Positions 12,956 through 26,079 are shown, numbered from the stretch's first letter. The stretch is DNA of 64,000 bases from Paulownia fortunei (GCA_019321725.1 CM033110.1:10037278-10101277), one strand, 5' to 3'. Notes: generated from the sequence alone by a model not told the origin. A program made the numbers and translations.

Positions 12956-15900
12956 ATATTAATATGAATAAGATAGATAAGGACGACCAAATCAATTGGC
13001 TCACTGGGTACTACTCTAACAATCTCCTACTTGGCCTAGAGATAATTGCCCTAGTATTAAAGCCTATCTTCCCCAAGATACCTTCAAATACTTATCCCAG
13101 GGGTTAAATTTGTGGGTTTGCCATATTTTGTGCTGAGATAAATCTTTCCATGCTGATGTTGCCTCTACTAATGATTTTCAAAATCATGGTATCGCTAATC
13201 TTTTTCTACTTAAATCCTTTGATGAGATCTTCTCTTCTTTGCTTGTGCAGTAGCCCCATTGTTATCGCAATACTCTGGTACTCGATCAATAATGGTTGGA
13301 TCTATAATCAATTCTTGGATAAAGTTCCATATCCAAAAATATCTTTTAGCAGCATCATATGCTACAATATATTCAACCACGATGGTGGAATCCATGGTTT
13401 CCCAATCTGGGAACTCTCTCTAGCTAACTGTCCTATTGTTTAAGGTGAACATGATCTAGACGTAGACTTCAAGTCATCTATATTAGACTAAAAACTTAGA
13501 TTAAATATTTTAGGTTCTATTCTCCTCAATCGTACTCCAAGAAGACCTTCTCTGTGCTTCACAAGTACTTAAAGACTGTCTTAAAAGATTTTAATGCATT
13601 TTTACATAAAATATACTGATATCTGCTATCATAACACTTAAAGCTTTTATGATATCACATCTCACACAAAGATTTCTATGCATTATGCTTTCTTCTGCAG
13701 ATGCATAAAATTTGTAAGTCATTCTTTCTCTTTCTTCAAGAAATCTCTAGGGATATAAACTTCAAAAGAGAAAACCTCTAACTCAAAAACATGAATCTCC
13801 TCTTGGATCACTGCATGCTTTACGCTTTTAGCATCTATGTACATGGATTTGGATAGTGTAAGCACCCTTTTAGATCTATGTTTATAGATCTTTATCCCCA
13901 ATCTCTAAGATGCTTCTGCCAAATCCTCTTGGAGAACTTTAGTAAATGATAAGTCTCGATTGACTAGAACATTCCTACATTATCCTTACAAGTAGAATGT
14001 CATCAACTTAAAACACAACAAAATTTACCATTCTCCTACTAACTTTCTTGTACACATTTGGATCATCCACATTCCTAACAGATTCAAACTATTTAATTAC
14101 CTTACAGAGTCAAATGTACCAACTTTAGAAAGATTATTTGAATCCACAAATAGATCTCTAAAATTTATAAACCTTTTTGCTTGCTTTTCTTTTTAGATAT
14201 GAAGCCCTCAGGCCGCATCATATAGGTCAGTTCCTCAATCTCTCATTTGAGAAAGGTGGTCCTTATATCCATTTGCCATATCTCATATTCACAATACGTG
14301 ATATGACCATCAAAATCCTAATGAACTTCAACTTTTTATTTGGTAAAAGGTTTTCTCAATAATAAATGTTTTAACTTTGAGCGTAACCTTTCCCTACCAA
14401 TAGTGCCATATAGGTTACCACCTTCTTATGCTCTCTAATATTATATTTGTAGGCGCAATTGTAGCCAATAGGAACTATTCCCTTACATGGGCCTACCAAG
14501 GTTAATATCTTATTAGAGTACATGGAGTCCATTTCAGATTGTATTGTCTTTTGCCATCTTTCTAAATTGATGTCATACATAGCTATTCCTTAATTCCTGG
14601 ATCAATATCCAAAGAGAGATCTTCCTTGTTGCTCTTTAGTTGTATCTCGTAAATAGCCCTAAGATCCTTGTGAATCTTCTTGGGGATTGTGTACAAGAAG
14701 CTAATAATTCTTTTATGCCCCATTACATTATAAGAGAGAATTTATAGTTCTTGAATTTCTTCAAGCACCATAACCTTACCTTTTCTTTCTAATAAAACTC
14801 CTTCTCTTGTCATTCATCGAAACTAGCATTTTTAATTCTAAAATGGTATCTAATAGATTTTCTTGGATACCCCACAAATTTGCATAAGATGGTTCTTGTA
14901 TCTAACTTATCTTCCATTAGCTGCCTTGATGAAGCAGGCCCCTACATACCCATAGGTGTGTTTACAAGGGGTGTTTGATACATTATATCTCATACGGTGT
15001 TTTGAACACTGACTTAAATGATATTCTTACTTGATAAGAATGTAGTGCTTCTAGGGTGAATTCCTAGAATGAAGGAGGAAATAGGTGAAACTCAATGCGG
15101 ATCCATTTAAAGAGAGAATTCAATTCTCTATTAGATAATCAAAGAACTTACACCTTAGTATTCTCTTTCTCGATTACATTAATGGATTTAATACCTTGGC
15201 CAAGGCTTAATTCTCTATTTCATGTCTAATTTCTTTAAACCCTTCAAAGGATCTTAGAGTAATGAAATAAGAATTGGGCCCTAACACTTAGTGGACTACA
15301 TACGTCCCTTTGGATCAAATCCAAAATGAGTGGTTCGCTCCATTTATCCCATAAGTGGTGATTTGGTCATCTATCCCTTAAGACAAGATTTATAAGTCAG
15401 CATCTCATGTAAGTCTATGAGGTCAAGCAAATGTGCCATCTTGTGAACTCTTTCTTTAGAGATATGGCCTAATCTAGCTTACCATAACTATGCATCTTTT
15501 TGATTATCCAATTCTAATGTTATTTTTTTGTTTATGTAGTATGAGATAAGATTTACAAGTCAGCATCTCATGTAAGTTCATGAGGTCAAGCAAATGTGCC
15601 ATCTTATGAACTCTTTCTTTAGAGATATGACCTAATCTAGCTTACCATAACTATGCATCTTTTTGATTATCCAATTCTAATGTTATTTTTTTGTTTATGT
15701 AGTATGGAATTCAGATTATATAGTTCATTTGTCAATGTAGCAAAGACAAACAACTAATACTACATTGATCCTATCCAGATTTAAGTGGATTATTTCTATA
15801 TACAATGCAACACTTGCCTTATTCTCAAGATTAGGGATCGTCCATTTTCTTAGTCTCCATTTTTTTGTCATCCTCTTCAACCCCTTACAAGATGGGATCA

Positions 15901-16658
15901 TATCTGGTATCCAATACCCAAGAAATAAATTTCAATCTAAGTGGTTGATTTCAACAAAGTAGAAACTTGAACTAGAACTTCTTTTAATTCAACTAAGCAA
16001 GTCAATTCTACTTTCTATGCCCTAAATACCCGCAATGGTGACAAACATTTAATAATTCAGATAGATCAAGTTGATAAGTTTGTTTGTGTGTCTAGATTAT
16101 CCTAAGTGGAATTTCTAGCAGTAAAAATTATTGTATGTGAGGCAAAAAATCTAGCATTTATTCTATTAATATCCATTTATGATTTGGTCTTTGATCATAA
16201 ATGTATCCCACAATTTTATTAGAATTCCATCATCTCAAGGTAGAACTTCGAGAAATCTAATTTTCTTGTAGGCTTGAAGTCTAATTGACTTTATCATACA
16301 CCCCAATGTAATGAGCCTATATAACAAAGACAAAAGATTGACAACACATTATCAATTGCATCTCTATGCAATCTTCAAGCTATTTTACCTCATCTTATAT
16401 ATATGCCCCAATATAATGAGTCCATATAGTAGTCAATGTCAAGTGCAAACCATCAAATATCCATGTGAATAAAACCCCTAAATGTCCCATGACTTGTGGC
16501 CAACATCTAGACGTCCCATTCCATGGGAATCATAATGGTTAGTAGTGATCACAACTTACCTTACTTAGCACATCCCATTACTTGTGGCTAATGCACTAAG
16601 CTCAGCCTTATATCACGTGTCATTACTTATAATGGAACGAATGGATGATTGAGCCTAT
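12956..16658 (-). mobile_element. Ty1/copia pol-gag fragment, second copy of the 2400-4060 family
   Basis: Minus-strand copia. In element order: a Cys-His knuckle near 16000-16040, GAG-pre-integrase with LGHI..KER-like residues (15350-15707), integrase (about 14600-15350), RT start (14371-14580: SEMDSMYSNKILTLVGPCKG, GYNCAYKY), RT end (13719-13901: SKRVLTLSKSMYID) and RNase H (13210-13395: VVEYIVAYDAAKR, CDNNGA). Frames are broken throughout. The left end joins the truncated Athila copy 1 at 12955/12956; the right end is replaced by a chromovirus LTR at 16659. 16050-16658 is probably gag and leader but is too decayed to assign. Confidence 0.7.
15382..15707. repeat. 163-bp tandem duplication within copia
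   Basis: 15382-15544 and 15545-15707 are near-identical direct repeats. Each contains AAGTCAGCATCTCATGTAAG, then the GAACTCTTTCTTTAGAGATA block, and ends TTTGTTTATGTAGTATG. They duplicate the GAG-pre-integrase segment. The related copia at 28252-31220 has a single copy of this segment (about 31000-31120). Confidence 0.85.
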
Positions 16659-18400
16659 TGTAATACCCATTCCTCACACTACTCACTTGGCCAATGTGAT
16701 TCATGCATTACATACTACTTATATGCTAATTTGCATTAACATTTATATGGCATCTTATGTAGCATTCTTAATCGTTAGATCTCTAATACTATCACATGAT
16801 ATTAGTGGTTGAGATCTTATAACCTAATTAAGAAATTCTATATTTAAATAAGAAGAGGTATAGATTGGTTGATATATTGGATATTCATAGGTTATATGTT
16901 ATAATTTTGGAAGTATTAAAGGTGTTACTAGTAAGTTTATATGATTCAATTTAATTAAATCGAGGTGTTTTAAAGTATACATCCATGGATTAACATACTT
17001 GGGATATTGGACATGACATAAAGTGATTTAAGTGTCATAATACAAGGTCCATATGTGCATATGATTTTAGAAATGCAAACTAGACAATCATTTAAGAATC
17101 GAATATCAACGGATTTGGAAATCGAATGAACGGACATAGGAATTACCTATGGGAATGAATGGTGACTAAGATAGGTTGCAACCAAATAAGAATATATAAA
17201 ACACAAAAGATTAGGGCTGCAAGATAAGGGAGAAAATCATCTTATACCATTACATGCCACCTCAAGCTTTGGCACCTCATGTTTTCTTATTAAGCTTAAG
17301 CGAACATCTCAAGCTAACACCTCAAACCCTTCACCCTTAAGCCACGACCAGACCCTTAATTCAACCATTTTCATCTTCCAAACACACACCTTAACGTATC
17401 CAAGTGATCCAAATTGATTTCAAGTTGAAATAAAAGCAAGAAAAGCAAAGGAGAAGTGATTACCATCAAGTTTAACCTCAAAATCTGCATAGGTAACACT
17501 TATCTATGGTTTTGCCTTTGGTTTTTAGATTATTCTGAATGGTTTTATTCTTTACTAAGATTTCAATATCTCTTATAAAGGTTTTAGGAAGTTTTAAGTT
17601 AGACTTTAGTGCACAAAGAAAAGGTTTTTCATGACAAACACTTAATAGGAAATACTTGTGGCAGAAACTATTACCTTACTGTTTTCTTGTGTTTTAAGCT
17701 TCAAAAGTGTATGGTATGTTGAATAAAACCTATAATTATTACCATTTACATGTCCATATATGAGTTAAGAGTATTAGAATGAATTTTAATCGATTAGAAA
17801 TTGAAATAGAGAATGATATTGGAGAAACACTCAAAGTACCAAAGTAGCAAAATCTGTTTTGGTGTGCTGTGAAGGAGACTGAATTAGGGGAGATAAATCC
17901 ATTAGTTTTGGCAAGAGTATAACCTGGTTGTCTCTGTATATATGTTTTATAAGTTTGGTAAAAATTTGGGAGATATTGAATATACGTAAGGGTGCCAAAA
18001 CCATTAATGTCATGAAGTGCGCAAAACTGTCACCGTAGGAAATATCTATTTTAGTATGCTGTGAAGGGAGCTGAACTTGGGAAGCTATATCCATGAGTTT
18101 TAGCCATTCTATGATATGGTTACATTTTTTTTATGTTAGCTAAGTGTGATAAAAATTAGGGTGTGAATGAATATATCTAAAGGTGTCAAAATCCATGCAA
18201 ATTAATGTGGCAGCAAGAAAATGTGAAGTGGTGAATCTGTCCCATTTGGTTCATTAACATGTTCCAGCATAGATGTGGTGCATTTGATCCCTAACATTTA
18301 GAAAAATATTGTAAGAGTTATAATACATCAATTAAGTGAGGTTAGTATACATTTAAGATATGGAATAAATGTACATAGAAGGTTGTATTCGGTTATAGTT
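16659..18400 (+). repeat. Chromovirus LTR, 5' part only
   Basis: Starts TGTAATACCCATTCCTCACA and is collinear with the LTR pieces at 31221, 38678 and 51575 for about 1.7 kb, sharing blocks such as CTCACTTGGCCAATGTGATT and TGTGGCAGCAAGAAAATGTG. Similarity stops at about 18400, where Athila-type 3' sequence begins; the LTR's last 1.1 kb is missing. No internal chromovirus coding sequence adjoins it. The minus-strand open frame at 17831-18094 is an accident of the LTR. Confidence 0.7.
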
Positions 18401-18940
18401 TCTATACGAGACATATTATATAAGAAAATAAAAAAAAAAGATTCACCATTTCATTTTTAGGTTAACCAATGAAATTTTGAGGTATATTTTGGTAAGACAG
18501 ACTAGGTATTTCAAACTTTGTGACTATCCATCTTATGCTCAATTTTAGTTTGAATGTTTGTCCTAAATTATTTTAGCCATTTCCTTGAGTATTTTAACTG
18601 TTTTCCAACTCTACGAGTGAACACCTTACCAACTTAAATGGCAAACACTTACTTATGAGTATATGGAGTTGAGGCTTTTTCATGATTGATTTTGAAGTTA
18701 TATGTATCTTGGTCTGTGGAACAAAAGGTTGGCTTAGTGCACATACACACAATAACTTTTAGAAATTCTAAAAAAAATCTCAATAGCATCTATGATCTTT
18801 AACAAATGATTGTTTGTGACTGTTAGACTATTTTACAGGTTTCTTTTAAATTTTAATCATCATGTCATGTTATTTTAATTTGTGTTGTATTTCATTATGC
18901 TATAATTACTAGGAACTAGTAATAAGCTGGTTGGGGGGTG
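18401..18940 (+). other. 3' untranslated region and polypurine tract of a plus-strand Athila-type element
   Basis: This is the inverted counterpart of 56504-57050 in copy 3 (for example ACGAGACATATT and TTGGTAAGACAGACTAGG occur in both, on opposite strands). It ends with the purine tract GGTTGGGGGGTG immediately before the LTR. No coding sequence is seen; the rest of the element upstream is absent. Confidence 0.6.
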
Positions 18941-20462
18941 TGATGAACTTTTAAAGTGTACAATTAATTATGATTTATATAAATATATTCACTTTGAAAT
19001 TATCATTAGAACTCTCGATTAAAGAATTTTTGTGTTTTAGGAATAAAATGGGAAATCAACATACAAAATGAGATTAAAAAGTTTTATCTTTTTTTGTGTG
19101 TAGGTTTTAGAGAAACCAACGTAACTTTTGATTCCAAAATAATTTTGGGATAATTCTTGAGGTTGTGGATTGAAAAGTGATTCGTCTACAAGTTCATGCA
19201 GACTTTGGATCTCATACTAAATGTGTAAGGATCAAAGAAGTTGCATTACAAGTGGTTGTATAAAATATATCACCAAAAATTTAGATTAGAGTTAAGCCCA
19301 ATCCTAACTTATTTTACTAATTCGGTCATATCTTTTAAACCAAAATTACTTCTGGATTGAAAGTTTGATATGTTATATACAAGAGGTAGATAAACAAGTT
19401 TGCACAAGATAAGATGGTGAGAAAATGTCAAATGGTTAATAAGTATGTTGCAATGCGCTGCTAATGTTGAAGGATGGCTCTTGAACATGATCTCGTAATT
19501 TGATCATATATCCCTCATCCTACAGCCCGACATATGAAAATATATTAGTAAAGAAAGATCTACAATGTTTATTCTTTTCCCATCATCAAAATCTGGTTGT
19601 ATCCAGCCTAAAAAATCAATTTAATCGGGTAGGAAAAAATTTAGAGAATTTGGTGTAACAACTTACCAACTCTTGACAACTAGCATACACTTGATTTTTA
19701 ACTCCTCTATTATATATTTGGCCTCTAGATACTCCAAGCACTATAAATATACCATGTATTAAGCTTTTAAGAGTGGGAGAGGGGTAAAGGGAAAAATAAA
19801 ATTTTATTATTGTCTTTCTTTAGGCTAAGTTTTCTAGTAGTAATGTAAGTTTTCTAGTAGTAATAGAAATGTATTTTCTAGTTTTTCTTTTATTTTTAGT
19901 CTTCTCTACTTTTATTATGTCTTTTTGAATTTCATTTAACTGGGGAGAAAGGGCGAACCTTTTGATAAAGGAAGAGGGATGGTTATAAAGGTAAAATATA
20001 TTTAAGTGTGTTGTATTATTGTTTTAATTCTTGATCTAAACCCTACTAGTTTTGTAGTGATTCTTGTCCCATAAACAAGTGTTGCTGTTAAGAGATAATT
20101 TGTAAATAGTAAGACAATATCTTGATTACCTTAATGCATGAGCTATTTGATAACATCTTCCCATTGTAACTTTCATTATGTATGGATTCCAATAGTGGTA
20201 ATTAAAAGAGGTAAAAAGAATAAATAATTATTCCTCTATCCAAAACTTAAAAGCGGATTTCTAGTCCTCAATACTTTTATTACTTTGATTTTTTTTAGTT
20301 ATAACATCATTATTTTTTTATATTATAAACCATATAAAGCCCATCTTTTTTTAGAAATATAATCCTGAAATTTTCAAACTTCCATGTGGATCGATCTCGA
20401 ACTCACGAGAAATTTATTATTTGACACAACCTACACTTGGATTTGCAACCTTAAAGTTGTAG
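18941..20462 (+). repeat. Athila-type 3' LTR, plus strand, divergent subfamily
   Basis: Begins TGATGAACTTTTAAAGTG just after the purine tract. It ends in the reverse complement of the CTACAACTTTAAGGTTGCAA start seen in copies 1 and 2, at about 20462. Middle blocks (AACAACTTACCAACTCTTG, AAATTTATTATTTGACACAA) match the other Athila LTRs in reverse. It is clearly more diverged from copy 2 than copy 1 is, and closest to the partial LTR at 55768-56503. Confidence 0.7.
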
Positions 20463-20463
20463 A

Positions 20464-21414
20464 ATCCACCATAGAGTTTGGCACAACTTTGCTCTTATCT
20501 AAGAGTTAAGGGCAAGAAGCTTTCGATGATGGCTCTTGGGAAGGGCTTGATTAAATTATAACTAGGCATTTTTCCTCTTCCACAATAGACATTTGTGTTA
20601 TTTTCTCTTGTCCACTCTTGCCCAATTCATCAACTCTCAAGCAAATTCTAACTCTTCATCACTTGACTAAATATTAACATTACCATGCTCTTCTCCCACT
20701 TCATTTACCTCAAATGTGTAGGGCAAGTTTTCTAGTTGCTCATCAACTAGTATACTGGCTAGCTCAGTAAGTTAGGCTTCTAATCTTTGAAGTGGTGTTG
20801 ATGTAGTTTGGAATCTAGCTTCAATATACTTTATGAATTGAGTCAATAATTCTTCTAGATTTAACTCCTTCTCTTGAAGTGGATAAATGGGTTTACACCA
20901 TGTCATATTGTGATTATTTTTCCATGAAAAATTTGGGTAAACTTGCCATCTTTAATTGTACGTGTTGGAGAAAATAGTGTCTTGGTGCTTATTGTAATTC
21001 CATATATATTGAGCATGATCGATCTGTCGTGCTGCCCATGAATTGCTTGTTTGGTATTCTATCCTTATATGGAAACCACCATACGACTCTTGCATTATAA
21101 AGGGTGAATAAATAGCATGTGCTAAAAAAATTGTTAATCTTTTTAGACAAAGCATCGATTTATGCGGTTAATACAGCAAGTGGGTCTACTTCATGATTTC
21201 CAAATGTCCCTATTGACATGGCATATTCGATTGACCAATAGTGTGTATATATTGCTATCACATCCAACAAAGTGCCTCCAAAAGAAACAAACAAAACAAT
21301 TTGAGTAAACTAGAACAAAATAACAAAAATGAAAGAAAGGAAACAAAAATAAAGCAAGCAAAATGGTCAAACTATAGGTAGATAAATCAACTTCAATATT
21401 ACATATGACATAGT
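20464..21414 (-). pseudogene. Athila/Tat-type gag remnant, minus strand
   Basis: The open part 20952-21155 reads YGGFHIRIEYQTSNSWAARQ and WNYNKHQDTIFSNTYN. Beyond its stop, 20640-20950 continues with YPNFSWKNNHN, EKELNLEELLTQFIKYIEARF and LPYTFEVNE-like text. The order (knuckle region with C/GGFH, NxHQ..FSNTYNPGW, HPNFSWK, coiled-coil) is typical of Athila/Tat gag C-termini. Its first knuckle Cys is lost. The non-coding leader is at 21190-21414. It lies next to a degenerate primer site and an LTR, so this is the 5' end of an element whose pol is gone. Confidence 0.6.
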
Positions 21415-21431
21415 CCCCGACAGCAGTGCCA
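21415..21431 (-). other. Degenerate tRNA-Asp primer-binding site
   Basis: CCCCGACAGCAGTGCCA on the plus strand, 13 of 17 bases like the intact site at 49990-50006, is followed by AAAAACT and then the LTR terminus at 21438. It sits where a minus-strand element would have its first-strand primer site. Confidence 0.55.
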
Positions 21432-21437
21432 AAAACT

Positions 21438-23092
21438 TGGTGACCCAAAAATAGATGGTAACAAACCGCAAGTGCACGATGTCAACAAGTAATATAGAGT
21501 GATTAGAGTATCGTATCTCAATGGAGGTTGTCTGTAAGTGCCAAATAATGCAACATCTAACAAATTTAATAAAAGAAACTAAAACCCAAGGAGATAGATG
21601 GATTGAATTCAATAATAAGTAGAGTCAAAGTATTACGTAGCCATCCTATGTGGTTATAAACCTAGCTCAATTATGATTGGGAATGATGTGGGTTGTGTGA
21701 CGGCGGGTCTTTCTATTGTAATTAGTGCTCTCTCTCAAGTTGGACAAATCTACCCTAGTAGGCTACCAGTGCCATCTCTAACTATGGGTCATCCTACTAG
21801 AAGTGCCTTGAGCTTTGTGAATTCCACAAGCTTTTGGTTTTCACACCTATAGCTACCGCACTTACCTATGCCTATATCTCTATAAGGGTTGGTCTTTGGC
21901 ATATACTATCCAATCTATTGCTACAACCATACCTTTTGGTCTTAATTGTAATAATTAAAATCAACTTGAAATTGGTAAAGTCTCAAAAAGCATTAAAAAT
22001 ATAGTATATGCTTATCATAGTAAAAGCAACATTCCATTCATAATATAAACATCAACTTATAACTCTAGAAAGATGGTTTTCCAAGCTTTGACAAAAGTGG
22101 TTTAGTTCATATTCAAATTAAGCAAGCACCAAGTGCTTCCCAACATCATGATTATTAAAAATGTCTCGAAACTAAGCAAAATAAAAGAAAAAATTTAAGT
22201 AAAAGATTACAACTACTAAATGATTCTTTACTTTTTCTTCAAAATCCTCATTGCCCAATGAAGCTCCTCATCTTCTTATCTTCAAAACCCAAACTCCTTG
22301 ATGATGGGTGTGTGTGTTCTTGGTGTAGTGTGTAAAGAAATACGGAGAAATGTGTGTTTCGGTACGGAGGTAATAGTGTGACAATTTAGGTGTAGAGTGT
22401 ATGTGGATGATGAATTCTGTCCTCTATATGGTGATATATGTGTGTGTATATATCATATGTAATGGAGTATCACATGGTGAGTGATGTAACAAAATGTATC
22501 TATAATGTGGGCAACAAGAAATGATGTTAATTGAGCCTTGTGATGCCACTTGTCACTTAAAAGGTTGGAGAATCAATTTTGTTACGCCAATTGGCGCTAT
22601 GGCACAGCCTTTTGGAATCATGGCACTAAAATTCCTTAACCTACTGCCTAGTTATTAGTGTTTGCACTGTGGAGTCTATTTTTCATGTCGTAATGTAAAA
22701 CATTCTGCTCAACTGGCGCCGTGGCATGACCTTTTCGAGTCATGGTGCCCGACTGGTCGGGACCACACTATTCTTTCTTTTCTAATAAATTTTTGACCTT
22801 TTTTTGTGCGGAACTAGATTTTGTTATCTTCATAAGCTTTGTAGATCCTTTTATTAGCTTTCTTTATCAACTTGAATCAACTTAATATCATATTTTTTAG
22901 GAAAGTTATGCCAAAAATATGACAACTGTCATATCATGAAATTCCTTACACTATTGATTGTTTAACCCATATTTTTTCCATCTTTCAGCTCCATTTCTTC
23001 TATTCTTGAACCTACGCAATAAATATCACAATATAAGGCACAATTACATTAATTATGAGATAAAACATCCAAATTCATGCTTTTGAGAGTGT
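21438..23092 (-). repeat. 5' LTR of minus-strand Athila/Tat element
   Basis: Begins TGGTGACCCAAAAATAG right after the primer site. The GCAAGTGCACGATGTCAACA block near 21470 is characteristic of LTR edges of this gypsy group. It runs to about 23092, where plus-strand copia RT text begins; the exact right end is not resolved. No gene. Two related about 50-bp blocks centred on GGCGC lie at 22577-22633 and 22703-22752. Confidence 0.5.
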
Positions 23093-24296
23093 TGGAAATA
23101 TGTCAGATTATGAGCTTATCAATTTGTCCCAATCCACGTACATATATAAGATGCTAAAGAGGTTTATCATGGAGGAATCCAACTGGGGATACCTACCTAT
23201 GAGTCATGGAATCTCTATATTGAAGTCTATATCACCTAAGACTCATGAGGAGAGAGAAAGGATAGCTCACATACTTATGCATCCGTAATTGGAAGCATAA
23301 TATAGGGATGCTATTTACGAGGCCTGATATCGCACATGCTTTGAATGTCTTGAGCATATATCAGTCCAGAGCATTGGAAGGTGATGAAGATGATCATTAA
23401 GTACTTAGAAGGACTAAGGATATGTTCTTTTTGTACAACGCTGGAGAACTGAAACTAGAAGGCAATACTAATTCTAGTTTTCAGTCTAATATAGATGACT
23501 CAATGTCATTGTCTGGATTCATATTCACCTTAAGTGGAGGTGTAGTCAATTGAAAGAGTCCAAGTAAGAAATGACCACAGAATGCACCACTAAGGCTAAA
23601 TATATTTTTGCATGCGATCCATTGAAGGAAGTTGTTTGAATAAAAAACTTCATCCAACTATTGGGTGCAGTTCCATCTATTGTTGATCTAGTATTGATAT
23701 ACTTTATAACAATGGAGCTATTGTACAAACAAAAAAGCCAAGATCTCATCAACGATCCAAGCATATCATGAGATAATACCATATGATCAAAAAGATCATT
23801 GGTAGAGGTGACATTGTAGCTGATAGAGTCGCTTCAACAGAAAATGTAGCAAATCCACTAACTAAACCCTTAGCACAGAGAGTATTCATAGGATATGTTG
23901 AGAAGATAGGCGTAAGGTACAGGGGCAATTAGTACTAGGGAAAGTGAGAGGTTGTTATAGTAATACCTAACGCGCCAATTGGATGGGCTTTTTTTACTCT
24001 TTTGTGAAACGTATTAATCAAAAGTCATCTTCTTTATGTTATGCTTTGCATTTATTTTTTGCACATTAGATAAAGTCCCGACCAAATTTCGCTACGGGGC
24101 ATGGTCACGCATATGATGGCGATTATGCAACATGCTTCTATGGTACTAGTCTTAGATTAGTTTTGGGTTGAGGGCTTTTTGAGACGGGATATCAAATAGC
24201 CTAATAAGACCTATGAATATGATGCTTGCTCAAATGAACAAGATGTCTCATTCTATAGGCATCAGTGTAGCGATGCTGGTGCAGGTATGTGGCTCG
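23093..24296 (+). pseudogene. Ty1/copia RT C-terminus and RNase H, plus strand
   Basis: 23100-23288 reads YELINLSQSTYIYKMLKRF, MSHGISI and MSPK/ISPKTHEERER, the copia RT tail. After a stop it continues RPDIAHALNVLS, KYLEGL and SLSGFIFTLSGGVVN, then RNase H-like text to about 23900 with ADPLTKPLA-like residues (NPLTKPLAQRV). Several stops. 23940-24296 is the 3' untranslated region. The upstream part is missing: gypsy LTR sequence lies directly before it. Confidence 0.7.
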
Positions 24297-26079
24297 TTTG
24301 ACAATAGGTACACTTAATAGGCCCGCGAGAGATTTTTAGTTGGAGATGTTGTCTATCAAAATAAGAATCTCCATGTTATGATAATACGCAATTAGTCCTC
24401 AGACTTGAGGGATTATAGTAGCCTTGTGTACGCCGTGCCTCATTTTATTATGTCTTCTGATTGCTTGATAATTGGAAAGGGGATATGTTGGATATTGTAC
24501 TATAGGTTCATGATTGGTCAACATAGAATTTGTCACTTATATAGAACAAGTGAATCTCCTTTATTTTCATAGTTCATGGCTCTATGACTTTAGCCAAGGC
24601 AGGATGATTATTGATTCATCATGAGTTATCAAAACTTGAAATGAAATTATAGTTATTGAGTTATTTAGGGTTTTGACTTATAATTCATACCCTAAACTCA
24701 ATTAGGAGATTAGATGATGGAAGGACCTTATGTATATTGTACTTGTAATTGAAATAGGTTCGCTCATTATTTTACCTAAGAGTAGGAGCCATGATACACT
24801 GTTAGATGTTTTCTATGGTTTGTGAGCTTCTTAGGTGAAACACCTGGCATCTGTATTATGGCTTAATTAATTAATAGGAATATTTAATATATTTATAAGT
24901 AGCAAATATTACAAGTCCACTGCTAGCTTATTTGTTAACCTAAAGGGTCACACACAAATGGAAATGGAGCATTTCTAATCTAGTAATTAATCAAAGTAGT
25001 TGGATTCAATTAATTAATGAAGATTAATTAATTAAGGTTTAAATTAATTCAATGAATTAAACTAATTATTCAATTAAGTAATGAAAATATTTAATTAGAC
25101 CTAATAAGATTAGAAAACCCAATTGGAGTGAAACAATTAATTGATTGGATTAATTAATTGAATTGGGATAAATCTAATTAATTAGAATAATTAATGGACT
25201 TTGTAAAAGTCCAAGCCCAAAATCAAAGTGGCTCGTTATTTGAGGTCTACTTGAATTATTGGAAGAGCAAATATAAATAAGATAATATAATTTTTTTTAT
25301 TTATTAATTATTTTATGAAAATATGGAAAGATATAAGATATCTATATTGATTGCACTGGAAGAGACCAATACAATCAAGATGAGAGAGAGAGTTATTATG
25401 GCTTGTAGAAGTCCTCAAAATCAGCCACATATATTCAAGAATGGGAGTTGATTGAGTTGGTTATATTTGGAGGGTTTGACTCTTCCAAATAATCAGTTTC
25501 AACACAAGGAAATAAGGAGAAAGGATGAAAATTATGGGAAATTTGAGAAAATTAATTGTCCTAATTTTCGGCCAATACATAGAATAATAGAGAAAAATGA
25601 TTTTTCTCTTTACATTTTCCTTTCTCTCCCAAAAACCTCTTTCAACATAATCAAAATATCTTCTTTGATTATGTATGTATTGAATTCTTAACTTCACAAA
25701 TTGGATTAAGAATTAAGACTCACAAAAGCACTCCAAACTAGATTAGTAAAGGAATTAAAATCACTAACGAGGTTTTAATTCCGTGTTCTTATCCTAATGT
25801 GTGGATTTTCTTTAGAGGAAAGACAATTCGCTCCAATGAGAACTATTTTGTTAAGTGATCCATAGCAATTGATTGCTGCACACCTTACAGCAACTGTAAA
25901 ATCTGAAACTTTATTAATATAATTTTGTAAAAACTATCAAAAATACGTGATCGTTAGAATCGTTGTGAACTCGGGGTGATGTAATAATTATTGTTGCATG
26001 TGTTTATTTTAAATTAAACTTTAAATTCCGCTGCGCACACCCTGAAATTATAACGAATCCAATAATCGAATTTTTAACA
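24297..26079 (+). repeat. Ty1/copia 3' LTR, plus strand
   Basis: Aligns with the reverse complement of the LTR at 26599-28251 (shared blocks GACTTGAGG, TGATTGC.TGA.AATTGG, TTAGCCAAGGCA, many ATTAATTA runs, TTTCCGCTGC near the end). It ends TTTTTAACA at about 26079. The start is less certain. The overlapping open frames at 25452-25691 (plus) and 25461-25697 (minus) are not supported as genes. Confidence 0.55.

Noticed and set aside
17831..18094. Minus-strand 87-residue frame with an internal repeat (PSQHTK twice)
   Set aside because: It comes from two similar LTR segments of the chromovirus; the frame is broken in the other LTR copies.
24850..25260. ATTAATTAATT-rich tract as a satellite
   Set aside because: The same tracts occur in the other copia LTRs (1430-1830, 27190-27540, 62840-63300), so they are LTR composition rather than a separate array.
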